A stretch of DNA of 64,000 bases from Climacteris rufus (GCA_013398175.1 VZRZ01008721.1:62001-126000), one strand, 5' to 3'; counted from the first letter of the stretch, positions 41,001-48,993 are shown. Notes: generated by a model from the sequence alone, not told the origin. Numbers and translations are program-made.

Positions 41001-42226
41001 CTTGCTTCCACCCTGTGGCTCTTCTGCAGCTCCAGAGGTCTGCCCAAGGAGCTGATCCTGTGGGCAGGCTCAGTGGCTGTTTGCTCCCTGCCCCGGCTGC
41101 CGTGGCAACACAACAGCACCTGCCCACACATGGCATTGCTAGGGGATGCTCCCCCAAATATTTACTCTCAGCTTCTGGAGCTGTTGAGAGATTGAACACT
41201 TTGTGGAAGTCATAATCTTCTGTGCCTTTGTTATGGATGAAACGGTGTTGAGGTAATTAGGTGGAGTGCAAAATAAGGGCTCTTTTTACCTTCCCCATAG
41301 ATGTGCTTCTTAATCCTCCCTGCTATCACATTTTCCTGTCCTCGCTTCCTCCCCTCCCCCGTTGTCTTCTCCATTCTCTTTCCCTTCTCCTTTGTCCTCT
41401 CCCAGCTTTCAAACACCATTACAGTAGTTGCTGTGAATAAAGAGCAGTTCTTCCCAGTCTATCACAAACACTGCGCTCACATCCTTTTTACTGGGAAATC
41501 TCAAACAGAAAATCACAGCAAATGTTTTCAAAAATCTGAATTTCCAATCTGCTTTCAGCTTTGGATTTCTTTGTCCAGCTGTGCCTTTTGTCTCTCTTAC
41601 ACAGATATAGAAACTTTATCTCTCACCCCATCCAACCCTTTGGGGGAGAGGAGGCACCAATGCAGAGCAGAGAAGTGACAAAATAACTAGAGAGCAAGGT
41701 AAAAAGAGATCCTTCCCTTCTTAGCCCCCTTTCTTTTCTCCTGCCTCACCTGGAAAACCAAGGAGAATAGAAAATGTGGTGCAAGAGGAAGTACCTCAAC
41801 TTCTCAGATGAGAGGCACATGAAATGCAGATAAATTACACTATTTTGTACTCTAAACTTAAAAATAAATATGAAAAAGCAAAACACATTCCTTATAACCT
41901 CAGCCCTCCTGTGTGACATATTCTGCTTCCATCAGTGTTGGTTTGGGTCCAAATGAAAGCCCTTACAGATGAATGGCCACATTCCCGAGGTCAAAGCTGT
42001 GTTCAAACTCACCTTTCTTTCTCTCCACAGCTTGATGGCAGGAATCCTTGCAGGGGTGCTTGCTGAGCATGACACTGGCACCTGTGTGCGGATGGGTCTG
42101 CTGGCTGCCAGCTTGTCCCTGCGTTCCATGGAGCCCATTTCCCCAGAGATCAGCACTGCCAGTGTCAGCCAGGAGCAGGTCAAGAGCAGGAGCTGGCCAG
42201 AGCCAAAGGTGTGGAAGATGGACTAG
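20094..42226 (+). CDS. bifunctional pseudouridine catabolic enzyme: pseudouridine-5'-phosphate glycosidase + PfkB pseudouridine kinase, 18 exons
   Basis: The kinase half phosphorylates pseudouridine. The glycosidase half then splits the C-C bond of pseudouridine 5'-phosphate to give uracil and ribose 5-phosphate. I joined 18 coding exons by canonical AG/GT borders; every phase agrees. The total is 2,109 nt, or 702 residues, with no stop or frameshift. The PsuG-like domain spans about residues 30-335: Glu52 in VALEST, Lys113 in KVSRRDL, Asp169 in SADL, the Schiff-base Lys186 in SAGAKS, and Asn310 before ALIQNNA. The PfkB domain spans 352-702: GGINVD at 355-360, GGVGRNLADCLSRLG at 386-400, and VSGAGD with catalytic Asp637. 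The start at 20,113 has A at -3 and follows an acceptor at 20,093, so a 5' non-coding exon is expected. The N-terminus is Arg-rich, so mitochondrial import is possible. It is similar to 'pseudouridine-metabolizing bifunctional protein' of other non-mammalian vertebrates. I know no settled vertebrate symbol. Confidence 0.95.
20113..20197 (+). CDS. exon 1 coding part (residues 1-28, ends phase 1)
   Basis: The ATG at 20,113 opens a short Arg/Ser-rich N-terminus (start MIGKITYSLGRHVSSLARG) preceding the glycosidase domain. It has six Arg/Lys before residue 26 and no acidic residue, as in mitochondrial presequences. The donor is CATG followed by GTGAGT. A pyrimidine-rich acceptor ends at 20,093, so the exon probably begins at 20,094 with a 19-nt leader. 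Confidence 0.75.
20710..20824 (+). CDS. exon 2 (residues 29-66): glycosidase N-terminus with Glu52
   Basis: Translation contains VKEALVEGRPVVALESTIIT and then HGMAYPLNL, a strong signature of the PsuG family. Glu52 in ALEST corresponds to the catalytic Glu of the bacterial enzyme. The donor GTGGTG is weak, but the next exon completes the Ser67 codon in phase. Confidence 0.93.
22098..22272 (+). CDS. exon 3 (residues 67-125)
   Basis: Contains MAREVEEIVRANGAVPATVG and IHVGLTDEELEFLA, then KVSRRDLP with the conserved Lys113. The acceptor is GATTTTAG and the donor GTAAGG; the exon ends in phase 0. All PsuG-family landmarks are present in order. Confidence 0.95.
22728..22788 (-). mobile_element. 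CR1 LINE 3' end fragment
   Basis: The plus strand reads GAGTCACAGAATATTCTGAG, TTGGGAGGGACCCACAAGG, then AGTCCAACTCC. This is the usual reverse-complement start of avian CR1 3' ends. It is only about 60 bases and lies in the intron before exon 4. Confidence 0.75.
22925..23036 (+). CDS. exon 4 (residues 126-162)
   Basis: Begins GLSGGTTVCGTMIVAHKAGI and ends in TGGIGGVHRDGEN, the glycine-rich core of the PsuG fold that lines the phosphate and ribose site. It ends in phase 1 before GTAAGA. A CR1 fragment lies about 140 bases upstream. Confidence 0.95.
24008..24114 (+). CDS. exon 5 (residues 163-198): metal-ligand Asp169 and catalytic Lys186
   Basis: Contains LDVSADLTELGRTPVAVVSA followed by GAKSILDIGRTLEYL. 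Lys186 aligns with the Lys that forms the covalent adduct with ribose 5-phosphate in E. coli PsuG. Asp169, 17 residues before it, aligns with the Mn ligand. This is the active-site exon of the first domain. Confidence 0.95.
24948..25074 (+). CDS. exon 6 (residues 199-240)
   Basis: Contains ETQGVCVAAFGESREFPAFF and then SRQSGFQAPYHVRDEEEAAKLI, matching the PsuG segment where the substrate base is covered. It ends in phase 1. The donor GTGTGT is confirmed by the in-phase Asp241 formed with the next exon. Confidence 0.94.
25581..25701 (+). CDS. exon 7 (residues 241-280)
   Basis: Contains SALGLGLSSGVLIAVPCPQE and then RAAEGQAIEEAIQQALSEA, the family's GLxSG...IAVPxP motif followed by an amphipathic helix. 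The acceptor is CCCCCCCAG and the donor GTGAGA. Confidence 0.95.
25981..26066 (+). CDS. exon 8 (residues 281-309)
   Basis: Contains SKGITGKEVTPFLLQKLTEL, the conserved ITGKxVTPFLL element of PsuG. It ends in phase 1 at GTATCC. The next exon supplies the rest of the Asn310 codon. Confidence 0.93.
27139..27263 (+). CDS. exon 9 (residues 310-351): end of glycosidase and linker
   Basis: Opens with NLALIQNNAKVGSCIAVALS, where Asn310 is the likely substrate Asn of the glycosidase. It then runs into a basic and proline-rich linker (KARRKGNLPRREDVTPPQP). The exon ends exactly where the kinase domain begins, in phase 0 before GTGAGT. Confidence 0.93.
28448..28507 (+). CDS. exon 10 (residues 352-371): start of PfkB kinase domain
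   Basis: A 60-nt exon, phase 0 to 0, reading VVIGGINVDFIAKAQNPEIL. GGINVD is the substrate-binding start of ribokinase-like kinases. The donor GTACCG is poor, but no better one fits and the next exon continues the family sequence. Confidence 0.88.
28508..32232 (+). other. intron 10 of the pseudouridine gene
   Basis: These 3.7 kb hold no exon that I can recognise on either strand, apart from the CA run at its left side. The open frames (up to 114 codons at 30,900-31,244) are unrelated to any family I know. Confidence 0.6.
28898..28917. repeat. short (CA)n microsatellite
   Basis: About ten CA units with one interruption, in the intron after exon 10. Confidence 0.85.
32233..32299 (+). CDS. exon 11 (residues 372-393)
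   Basis: Reads GGGQTNPGRVRRTLGGVGRN followed by LA. GGVGRN is the first part of PfkB signature 1. It follows a 3.7-kb intron, one of the longest of the gene. Confidence 0.93.
33432..33526 (+). CDS. exon 12 (residues 394-425)
   Basis: Reads DCLSRLGRAPLLLSAVGKDE and then HLESVLHYCHHM, completing PfkB signature 1 (NLADCLSRLG across the junction) and the SAVGKDE motif. It ends in phase 0 at GTATGT. Confidence 0.94.
35107..35235 (+). CDS. exon 13 (residues 426-468)
   Basis: Contains VLQLEGRSTATYCAVITSAG and then ELSLGLGDMDIHQQITEQY, the T-A-TYCAVI strand and GELxxGLGDMDIH motif of the eukaryotic pseudouridine kinase half. Borders are TTTCAG and GTATGC. Confidence 0.94.
36699..36813 (+). CDS. exon 14 (residues 469-506)
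   Basis: Contains APLVCIDGNVPLPTIQYVCQ then LAREHQLA, the central beta strand (DGN) of the ribokinase fold followed by a helix. It ends in phase 1 at GTGAGC. Confidence 0.94.
37567..37704 (+). CDS. exon 15 (residues 507-552)
   Basis: Contains VCYEPTDENKASKPF and then SDSWKALTYISPNLQELRAI. The EPTDxxKA block and the 'SPNLxEL' strand are typical of this enzyme and its PfkB relatives. It ends in phase 1 at GTATGG. Confidence 0.94.
38354..38520 (+). CDS. exon 16 (residues 553-608)
   Basis: Contains LHCVVVTLGAHGVLLCGKSL, the VTLGxxGVLL strand-turn that forms part of the ATP site of PfkB kinases. It starts two bases after an apparent AAG acceptor, giving the phase-1 Glu553, and ends in phase 0 at GTAAGG. 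Confidence 0.92.
38947..39035 (+). CDS. exon 17 (residues 609-637): catalytic Asp637
   Basis: Reads AAAARLCAAHYPAIP and then ASREEIVNVSGAGD. The last six residues are the anion-hole and catalytic motif of PfkB signature 2 (GAGD), with Asp637 as the general base. It ends in phase 2. Confidence 0.95.
39036..42030 (+). other. intron 17 of the pseudouridine gene
   Basis: A 3.0-kb intron splitting the SGAGD|S signature. It contains the CR1 fragment at 40,672-40,905 and otherwise nothing I can identify. Confidence 0.65.
40672..40905 (-). mobile_element. CR1 LINE 3' end fragment
   Basis: The plus strand reads TCATAGAAACACAGAAAGGT, TTGGGTTGGAAGGCACCTTT and AAAGGCCATCTAATT, then AACCTGGCCTTGAATGTTTCC and, at the far end, AAAGAATTTCTTCCTAATAT. 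This is the reverse complement of the CR1 3' region, so the element is on the minus strand. It is about 235 bases and 5'-truncated. Confidence 0.92.
42031..42226 (+). CDS. exon 18 (residues 638-702 and stop)
   Basis: Opens with SLMAGILAGVLAEHDTGTCV, completing PfkB signature 2 (GAGDSLMAGILAGVL across the junction). It ends in a polar tail and TAG at 42,224-42,226. Intron 17, before it, is 3.0 kb and contains a CR1 copy. Confidence 0.95.
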
Positions 42227-43263
42227 GACACTGTGGCTTTCTCATCTGTCACCTCCTCACGCTCCCAGCACTCCTGTTTCCAGGAACTGGATTGTGTTTT
42301 GAAAGCTGAATGCTGACAAGAGGACTTAGACTTTCAGTGCAGGGTACTTTTTGGGAGGTGAAGTTTTTTGTGGAGTGCATTTGGTGACAACTGATACTGC
42401 ACTGCTCACATGTTTGTCTGCTCTTGTTTCCTGTCCGCTTTTAAAAAATTTTTTAATATGTTTAAAAGAATTTTTTTATTTGGTGGGTTACAGCAACTAC
42501 AGCTTGGTTCTTCTGTCCACTGCCTGTTGACAGTGCATGTCACCCACCCCTCACCTCCCCAGCTAATGGGAACACTCATCTGTTTTCATCCTGAGGAAAC
42601 AGACAGGTAAGGAGGCCCCAACCCAGGGAACTTCTATGGAAAGAAAAGTTGGCTTCTGGTCTTCCAGACCTCCCGCTTCCCTGACCTCCAGTCCTTCTAG
42701 ATTTTCTGTTGAGGGAATTTTCTCTTCCTCCACCTTGTGTCAATGTTGTCCATTACCACAGTGGCTCCTCTGTCATCAACTCCTAGATCTTCAAGACCGT
42801 GTCCCTTCAGCTGGGCCCAGCAGCAACATCTGCTCTTGCTGCTTCCTCCTTTCTATCCAAGAGGTGTCATGGATCACAACCTGTGGCAAGGGGCAGCTGG
42901 CAGGAATGTGACACTGTAGGATAACCTCATCCATCTTCCGAAGCCAGCCAGCAAATGCCACACTTTCTTGCTCTGAAGTCCAAGGCACCTAGAGAAAGTG
43001 GGCAAGACTAAGCAAAGAGGGGTAACCAGGGACCAGCTGGTGGCCTTCAGAAAGTGACAGCCCCTTGTTCCACACGCCTTCCTCTGCACTTGGGCCTTCC
43101 TCCTTTAGTTCCGTGTCAAGTCTGAAGCGAAAGAGAGCAGAGGGAGCAATAACACCTCCCATGGAATCAATGAGAAAAAGTCGCCTTCCCTCTCTAAGCA
43201 CAGAATGTGCACAGGATGCAACTGCAGTTGCCAACAGATTGGTGAACACTGAAACTCATTAAA
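42227..43263 (+). other. probable 3' UTR of the pseudouridine gene
   Basis: After the stop codon there is about 1 kb without an AATAAA on the plus strand. An ATTAAA at 43,258-43,263 is the first plausible polyadenylation signal I see. The true end could be nearer if a weaker signal is used. Confidence 0.35.
43258..43263 (+). terminator. candidate polyadenylation signal ATTAAA
   Basis: The common variant hexamer ATTAAA, about 1.03 kb after the stop of the pseudouridine gene and 630 bases before the TATA box of the next gene. Assigned by position only. Confidence 0.35.
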
Positions 43264-43685
43264 ACTAATTTCTAGTACAATTGGGTGTTGGTGCTGGCTG
43301 GTTCTTGAACCTGACTCACAGTAAGTGTGGAGTACAGACACCCTTTGTTTCATACAGAGACCACCCATCTGTGAGGCCCCTTGCCTGAGGAGCAGATCCC
43401 TGGTGTCTGACAGCACAAAAATCAACCAAAGCTCGATCAGGGCAGCTCTAACACCACTCTGCTGAGTGGGCTCTGCTGTTTGGCAAATTAGCTCCCACTG
43501 CAATGGATGGAGGCATTAACTGGGTGCCTTTCCTCTACCCAAGACCACTTTCACCAGGTTTGTAGCAACTACTTCCCTCTGAGCCTGCCACCTTTCCATC
43601 AGACACAAACATTCACCATCAGCTCCTGCTTTACCACAACCTTGCTTGCAAACGTGGTTTAACTAAAAGATTCTGTTCTCAGGTG

Positions 43686-43732
43686 CCAGGCACCCATGTG
43701 TGTACCAGGCACCCATGTGTGTACCAGGCACC
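43686..43732 (+). repeat. 19-bp direct tandem repeat, 2.5 copies
   Basis: The unit CCAGGCACCCATGTGTGTA occurs twice without mismatch (43,686-43,704 and 43,705-43,723), followed by a 9-base partial third copy. It lies about 165 bases upstream of the TATA box at 43,896. Confidence 0.9.
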
Positions 43733-43895
43733 AAGCAGGGACAGGGTGGCTGTGGCAGAAGGGTGCTGGGATGTTTGGGAACACAAGGGAGGGGGACTGG
43801 GGCCCAGCAAGCAGCTGGGTTTGCTTGCAGGCTGGGAGGTGGGACAGAGCAGGGGCGGGGGAAAAGGGCTGTGCCCCCAAGGTATGTCCCTGCAC

Positions 43896-43903
43896 TATAA
43901 AAA
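43896..43903 (+). promoter_or_regulatory. TATA box of the cysteine-rich peptide gene
   Basis: TATAAAAA sits 118 bases before the ATG at 44,014. A start site about 30 bases downstream would give a 5' UTR of roughly 85-90 bases with no upstream ATG. This fits a tightly regulated, tissue-restricted gene; the flanks are G-rich. Confidence 0.65.
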
Positions 43904-44013
43904 TTGCTTCAGCTGGATCCAGAATCAGGGCAAAAAAGCAGCTTCCACCTCTGCTCCTGCTTCTGCCAGCCTTGTCTGGGCAGGAGGACCCAGAGCAAAG
44001 GCAGGACCTGAGG

Positions 44014-44409
44014 ATGAAAGTCCAGGCACTGAGAGGCACCACGCTCCTCCTGCTGCTGCTCTGCTCAGCCCCGGAACCATCTGGGGCACTGGGGGGCCAG
44101 GCCTGCAACCCAGAGAGGCAGCCAGGAGCTGGGAGCCCTGGAGAAGCCCCTTGGCCGCCTGGAGATGGAGGGGACAGGCTGCCCGGGCAGGGCTCCGAGG
44201 GAAGGCATCCTCTGGCCGGGGCACGGACGGTGATGGGAGAGGCCCAGGCCAGCTCCGGGTGGCCCAGCAGGGCGGTGCCCAGAGCCGTGCTGGGCCGCGG
44301 GGAGCAGGGCCCGGCGGGCAGGCCCTGGCGGCTGCCGCTGCAGCCCTCCCGCAGCAGGAGTGCCAGGCTGAGCCTGCTGAAGGACTACGGCAAGTTCAAC
44401 AGCGACACG
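44014..44409 (+). CDS. cysteine-rich peptide gene, exon 1 (signal peptide, pro-region, cleavage site)
   Basis: 132 codons, ending in phase 0 at ACG then GTGAGC. The signal peptide is clear. The segment after the basic site reads LSLLKDYGKFNSDT, less compositionally biased than the pro-region, so it probably begins the mature peptide. The open frame also extends upstream of this ATG, but the TATA box and hydrophobic start favour 44,014. Confidence 0.6.
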
Positions 44410-46323
44410 GTGAGCACTGCCTGGCACAGCCGGGCCAGCGGGAAAGGGCGCTTGCAGGGGGGTTCAGGGGGGCTGGGGGTGAGCGAGGGAGCAGTCGGGA
44501 TCAGGCAGGGCTGAGGGCAGCAGGAGCAGGGGCTGGGCGTGCCGTGACCCTGCGGACATCAGGCAGAAAAGGTGCTTTCGGGCCATTCCTCATAAGCTGC
44601 ATGTGGCAACGTGGCCTTGGTGGCTTGTGGTGCTGACAAAGGAGGTGGGCAGTGACACCCCCAAAGCCCAAGCTGTACCTGGCAAGGCTTAGAGCAGAGC
44701 TGATGGCTGTAAGTGCAGGTGGTGAGCAGGTGAGGAGGAGAGCACAGGTCTGGCTGCCCCTGTCCCCATGTGCTGCCCTTAGAGACAGGGGAGCCGAGGG
44801 CACAGTCCTGCCCCAGCCCGTGCAATGTCCCCAAAGCCTTGTGTTCGCCCCCCTGCAGTGCTACCACCGAGCTCTCTGAGCTCTACAATGAGGCCAGCAC
44901 TGACCTGAGGGAGGCACAGACTTTCTCTGCCCATGGGAAATCTGCTCCACAGCACAGCATCCCACAAATAACCAGCTTCTCGTTTGTCAAACCCAAGCTG
45001 CCTTTTGGTGGCACATAAGCAGACCTTGCCTTAACCACGAAGTGCTGGGTGCCACTGTGCCAGGTGCCACTCAGCCGGGGTGGGTGGCACCACAGCAAAA
45101 GAGCCGAGGCACTGGAGGGGTGTCGAGTGGCTGTGGGGCCCAGCTTGGTGTGATTTCTGCCAAAACCAGCAATGAACTGTCCCTGGCAGTGCTTCATTGG
45201 GGCCCAGGTTCTCCAGCTCCTTGCATGAAGCTGCTGCTCTAAAGCCTGGAGAGCTGCTTGTCCTGCTGCTGCAGAGTGCTGGTGCAGCCGTGACTGGGCT
45301 GGTCCCGGGCTGGGCATGGCTGCCATGGGCTCTGCAGCCACCACTGTCCCTGTCTCTGCAGCACTCCTGCCACAGCATCCAGTCCCGGCCCTGCCAGAAG
45401 CCCTCTGACTGTGGTGGCTGCCTGGGGCTCTACACCTGCAAGCTGCCAGCCGGCACCTGCAACCTGAAAGCCGTGTCCAGGCAGAGAGGTGAGCTGTGAG
45501 TCCCTGGGATGCCAGCACCAGGGATCCCCACAGGCAGCCAAGGGCAAGCACAGCCCTTTGGCTGCACCGCTCCAAGCCCAAGTCTGACTGCCCTGTGCAG
45601 GGCTGGGTCTGGTCTCTTGACCGTCCAGGGCTCTCTGCCTGTGCTGCCAGCACTAGCTACAGAATGGCCAACTGCATGGTGGATGGGACATTCCCAAAAG
45701 TTTCTGTAAGGGCTGGGATTTAACAGGTGCCCCGAGCTATTGCAGGTCACCAACAGCCTGTGCTGGAAAACCAAGGAGGGGTACAGGGCTCAGGATTTAG
45801 CCAGTAGCCTGGAAGTCAGCAAATGCAGTGCTGCTCATCATGGGCCCCGCAGAGCTGCTTGTGTTGGTGTGTCAGAGCTGCTTAATTAGGCAGGAACTGT
45901 CAGGGAGCAGAGACGGCTTTTAATGTTTAACCAGTGTCCTGGTTCTCCAGTACCCTTTGGTAAATACATCCTGCCCCCAGAGTGGCCTCGTGCCTCAGCC
46001 ACTGTCTACACCCACATGCACATGGTCATGAAACAGAAACTCATCCAAGGCTACTAAACACACAGACCCAGCTCTGGTGCAGGAAACTCCTGGTTGTGGC
46101 ACATGCAGCAGGCCAGTTTAATGCTTTGGGGGTGTATAGCATAGTGTGTGTGTTTGTGTGTAGTATACAGGGCATCCCAATGTATATGCTCTGTTCATAG
46201 TCTGGTCACCTGCTGCTGGCAGCCTCCATAGGAGGACACGAGGACCAGTGGTCACACCCAGGACAGATGCTCTTTTGGCTTTTCTTTACAGGTGGCTTCC
46301 TCCAAAGCATACAGAGCCCTTAG
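44014..46323 (+). CDS. putative secreted cysteine-rich peptide precursor, 3 exons, 184 residues; family not recognised
   Basis: Three exons (44,014-44,409; 45,362-45,488; 46,292-46,323) with AG/GT borders join in phase. Residues 1-25 form a signal peptide: basic start, then a leucine run (TTLLLLLLCSA), then Pro/Ser/Gly/Ala. Residues about 26-110 are a low-complexity Gly/Pro/Arg-rich pro-region. A basic site RSRSAR at about 112-118 could be cut by a furin-type protease. The released C-terminal part (about 66 residues) has six cysteines spaced C-x7-C-x5-C-x2-C-x5-C-x6-C, including DCGGCLGLYTC. A TATA box precedes the gene and AATAAA follows. I cannot place it in defensin, TAFA, CART, natriuretic or other peptide families that I know. 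Role unknown; a secreted hormone, growth-factor-like or antimicrobial peptide is possible but is inference. Confidence 0.6.
45362..45488 (+). CDS. cysteine-rich peptide gene, exon 2 (six-cysteine core)
   Basis: 127 nt between TCTCTGCAG and GTGAGC. It encodes all six core cysteines, from HSCHSIQSRPCQ through CGGCLGLYTCKLPAGTC, and then a basic tail (KAVSRQR). If unspliced it would end after two more codons at 45,497-45,499. The density and spacing of the cysteines are the main reason to call the gene real. Confidence 0.6.
46292..46323 (+). CDS. cysteine-rich peptide gene, exon 3 (C-terminus)
   Basis: The acceptor TTTCTTTACAG is strong. With the phase-1 donor of exon 2 the exon adds GGFLQSIQSP and a stop at 46,321-46,323. 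A different, weaker donor within exon 2 would put this exon in another frame and give a longer, lysine-rich tail ending at 46,361-46,363; the strong donor makes the short end more likely. Confidence 0.5.
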
Positions 46324-46361
46324 AGACGGGGTCAAGCTCATCTCGGAGCAGCACAGCTCGA

Positions 46362-46367
46362 AATAAA
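46362..46367 (+). terminator. polyadenylation signal of the cysteine-rich peptide gene
   Basis: AATAAA lies 39 bases after the predicted stop. A second AATAAA follows about 180 bases later (about 46,546). Either would give a short 3' UTR. Confidence 0.55.
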
Positions 46368-46389
46368 GCTGAAGAGGTGGTCCTGCAGC

Positions 46390-48970
46390 TGGAGATCAAC
46401 ACCTTTGGTCCAAGTTTCATTTTAAATCCTTAATGACACAGTTGTAAATGTTTCCTTCATTGCACTTCTCACGCTGCTGCTTTTTAACACCCCCTTTGGA
46501 TTTTGTACCGTGTGTAGGCTTGATTCCCACTTTCCTGAGAGGGGCCAATAAAAGCACACAGTGGTCACAGAGCCCTGTGCTGGCAGAGCCCCCTTGGAGC
46601 TCCCTAATGAGACAAACAGGGCTATTTCATAACCCTTTTTAATGTGAGCCATTAGGATATTGCAGTAAAAGCTGCCAGTATCTCAGCATGCTCACACACA
46701 AGCTCAAGCTGAGTGAAGCATTGGGCAACCTGGGATTCCTCCCTGCTCCTCACCACAGCTCCAGCTGAGGAAGGCCAAGATCCCACACTGTTGGAAACAT
46801 CACTGGAGAAGGGGAATGCAGAGTCCCCAGGCACAGGCTTGGCAGTGCAGGACCATGTAGGAGACCTGCTTCTGAAGGCTGCAGCTGAGCCACAGAGCAG
46901 CTTTATTTAGCACCCCACAGAGCTCTACAGGCATCCTGGCCACTTTTGCACATGCGAGTGCACCCCAGCTTTGCAAAACCTCATTATGCTTCTATTAAAA
47001 ACACCTTTTAAAAAGACAACCAAAGCAGAACACTTGATTGACCTTGAACCCTGCTGCAGTTCCCTTCAGAGAGCCACCACTGCCTCCTGTGACAAACTAA
47101 ACTTGAAGTAGTACCAGTTCTGCTCAGCACAGCTGAGGAGCAGCCCCCCCACACCCTCCATCTGGTGACCCTTGTGGGACCCAGACCCTGGGAGGGGGCA
47201 GGGGCAAATACCACTGGTTTCTCTGAGCCCCTCTATGGCTGCTTCATCTGTCCCTGCACAGAAGCTGGGGGGCACAGAGCTGCAGGTGCTGCCTACCTGC
47301 CTCCTGCATGGTGTGGCACCACGGCTGTCTGGCCATGCTCACCACAGAACCACGAGGTTGAGGTGGGGAGGGACCTACAGAGGGGTCACCTGGGCCATCC
47401 CCCTGCTCAAGCAGGGCCACTCAGAGCCATTTGTCCAGCCAACCAGGTCCCCAGAGCATGGCACATGTCACCCTCTCTCCCAGTGCTCACCCCTCCACCC
47501 ACCCAGCTGCCCACTGCTGCCACCACCCATCCCAACCCACTTCCTCTGTCCTCAAACACCACACAGGAAGAGGGGGCTGCTCTAGGAAACTCTGGAAATG
47601 CAGGTTTCAAAAGATTCACAGAGCAGAACTGGACCCACCTCTCTGAACCCCAGTGCTGGTCAAGAAAGTCCTCTCACCTGGCAAATCCCATGGACCACAG
47701 CGACACTGGGATCAGGGTCAAAGCCTCTGGGAGCCCTGTGCAGCCCAGTGTAGCACAGCTGCAGCAAAGGGACCTGCATGCAGCTTTCATTCTGCAACCC
47801 TGTGGCAGCTGGGAAAGAGAATGTCCTCCAAAGAGCAGACTCAAGGATGCTCCAGATGCTCTTGACTCTGCCCTCACAAGCAGTGCAAGTGTAACAGCTT
47901 TCACACCAGCTGGAAAAAAGCCCTCACCCTGCCTGAACCTCCACTCGACTTGCCCGACACCTCCTCACCAAAGGAGGCCACCACAGACAGAGGAGAGGTG
48001 AGCAGGAGGCCCTACCTCCTGCCCAGCCAGAAGCACAGAATGCAGCAGCAAACACTGCCCGTACCTGTTTCCTACTGTGCTTCCCAGCAGCAACAGCAGA
48101 GACGGGAGAGGAGAGCCTATCTGACCTTTGGAAAGCAGCTCTCCCAGGCAAGATCCTGCAGGTGAGCTCCACCTTGGCCTCCCCCAGCAAGTGAGAAGTT
48201 GAGGGAATGAGGCCACCCAGCCTCTGAGACTCACAGGGAAGCTGAGGGCTTGGCCAAGCCACGGGTTCAGCTGCTCCATGTTGTCTCTGGCTCATGCTCG
48301 GCGCTCGGTGGGATGGTGGGAAGACACAGCTCATCCCTTTCCATGAGAACACCATGGGTCTGCACACCTTTTACACAAGTCACTTTTAATTACACTGCAT
48401 AAGGAAAGGGCTGTCCTCATGCCAAGGCTCCCTGGCACAGCCACCCAGGGAACTGGCTGGCCCATCAAGTCCTCAGTAGGTTTAGTGGTTCCCCCTCACC
48501 CTTCTCCCTTGCTTGGAAGCTCCTCCTGGTCAGTCCACATCACCCCCCCAGCCCTCAGTGTCCTTGCTTTGCAGAGACCTACTTTCACACATCTTTGTTC
48601 TTCTCCTTTGTGCCTGAGCTTTGCCTGCTCAGTCCCACGGGAGTCCCAAGCTGGCCTCCTGCAGCACCAGGCAGAGAGGAGGCAGGGCAAGAGTCATCGG
48701 TTAATAATCATTCTAACCTCAATATAAATAGAAAAATACACCAAAATAAAGAATTGACTAGCTAAGAGATCCGATCCACCGGGATGCCTGCAACGTGCTA
48801 GTGCAGAGTTCAGAGAGAGTGCTTGGTCCAGTGCTTGCTCCTGCAGACATGCAGCCACGTGTCCCGGCAGCCCCGCAGCCTTCCCGTCTTCCTGCAGCAC
48901 CACAGCTCCGTGCAGAGCCTCCCGGCCCTGCCCAGCTTGCCAAGGCTGCTGGCTCCTGGGAGCAGGCTGG
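46390..48970. other. intergenic region between the peptide gene and DENND2A (tail to tail)
   Basis: No gene is recognised here. The 278-codon plus-strand frame at 47,165-48,001 runs through a CR1 fragment and is Pro/Ser/His-rich without any family motif, so I treat it as chance. The two genes converge across this 2.6 kb. Confidence 0.6.
47344..47452 (-). mobile_element. CR1 LINE 3' end fragment
   Basis: The plus strand reads CACAGAACCACGAGGTTGAG, GTGGGGAGGGACCTACAGAG, then CATCCCCCTGCTCAAGCAGG and GCCACTCAGAGCC. This is the reverse complement of an avian CR1 3' end (minus strand), about 110 bases and diverged. Confidence 0.8.
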
Positions 48971-48993
48971 GGGGGAATGCTTGGTGAGTCTGA

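Noticed and set aside
43683..44636. 317-codon plus-strand frame overlapping exon 1 of the peptide gene
   Set aside because: It is a different frame from the signal-peptide frame, extremely Gly/Ala/Arg-rich, and starts in the 19-bp repeat.
44858..45018. Possible extra exon (start ATTELSELYNEASTDLREAQ) between exons 1 and 2 of the peptide gene
   Set aside because: An acceptor-like CCCTGCAG precedes it, but in the phase left by exon 1 it hits TGA after six codons, and no donor joins it to exon 2 in frame.
44883..45653. 256-codon minus-strand open frame
   Set aside because: It is antisense to the cysteine-rich exon in GC-rich DNA and is a shadow frame; no motif, no initiation context.
47165..48001. 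278-codon plus-strand open frame after the peptide gene
   Set aside because: It runs through a CR1 fragment, has Pro/Ser/His-biased composition and no family motif, and shows no plausible promoter or splice structure.
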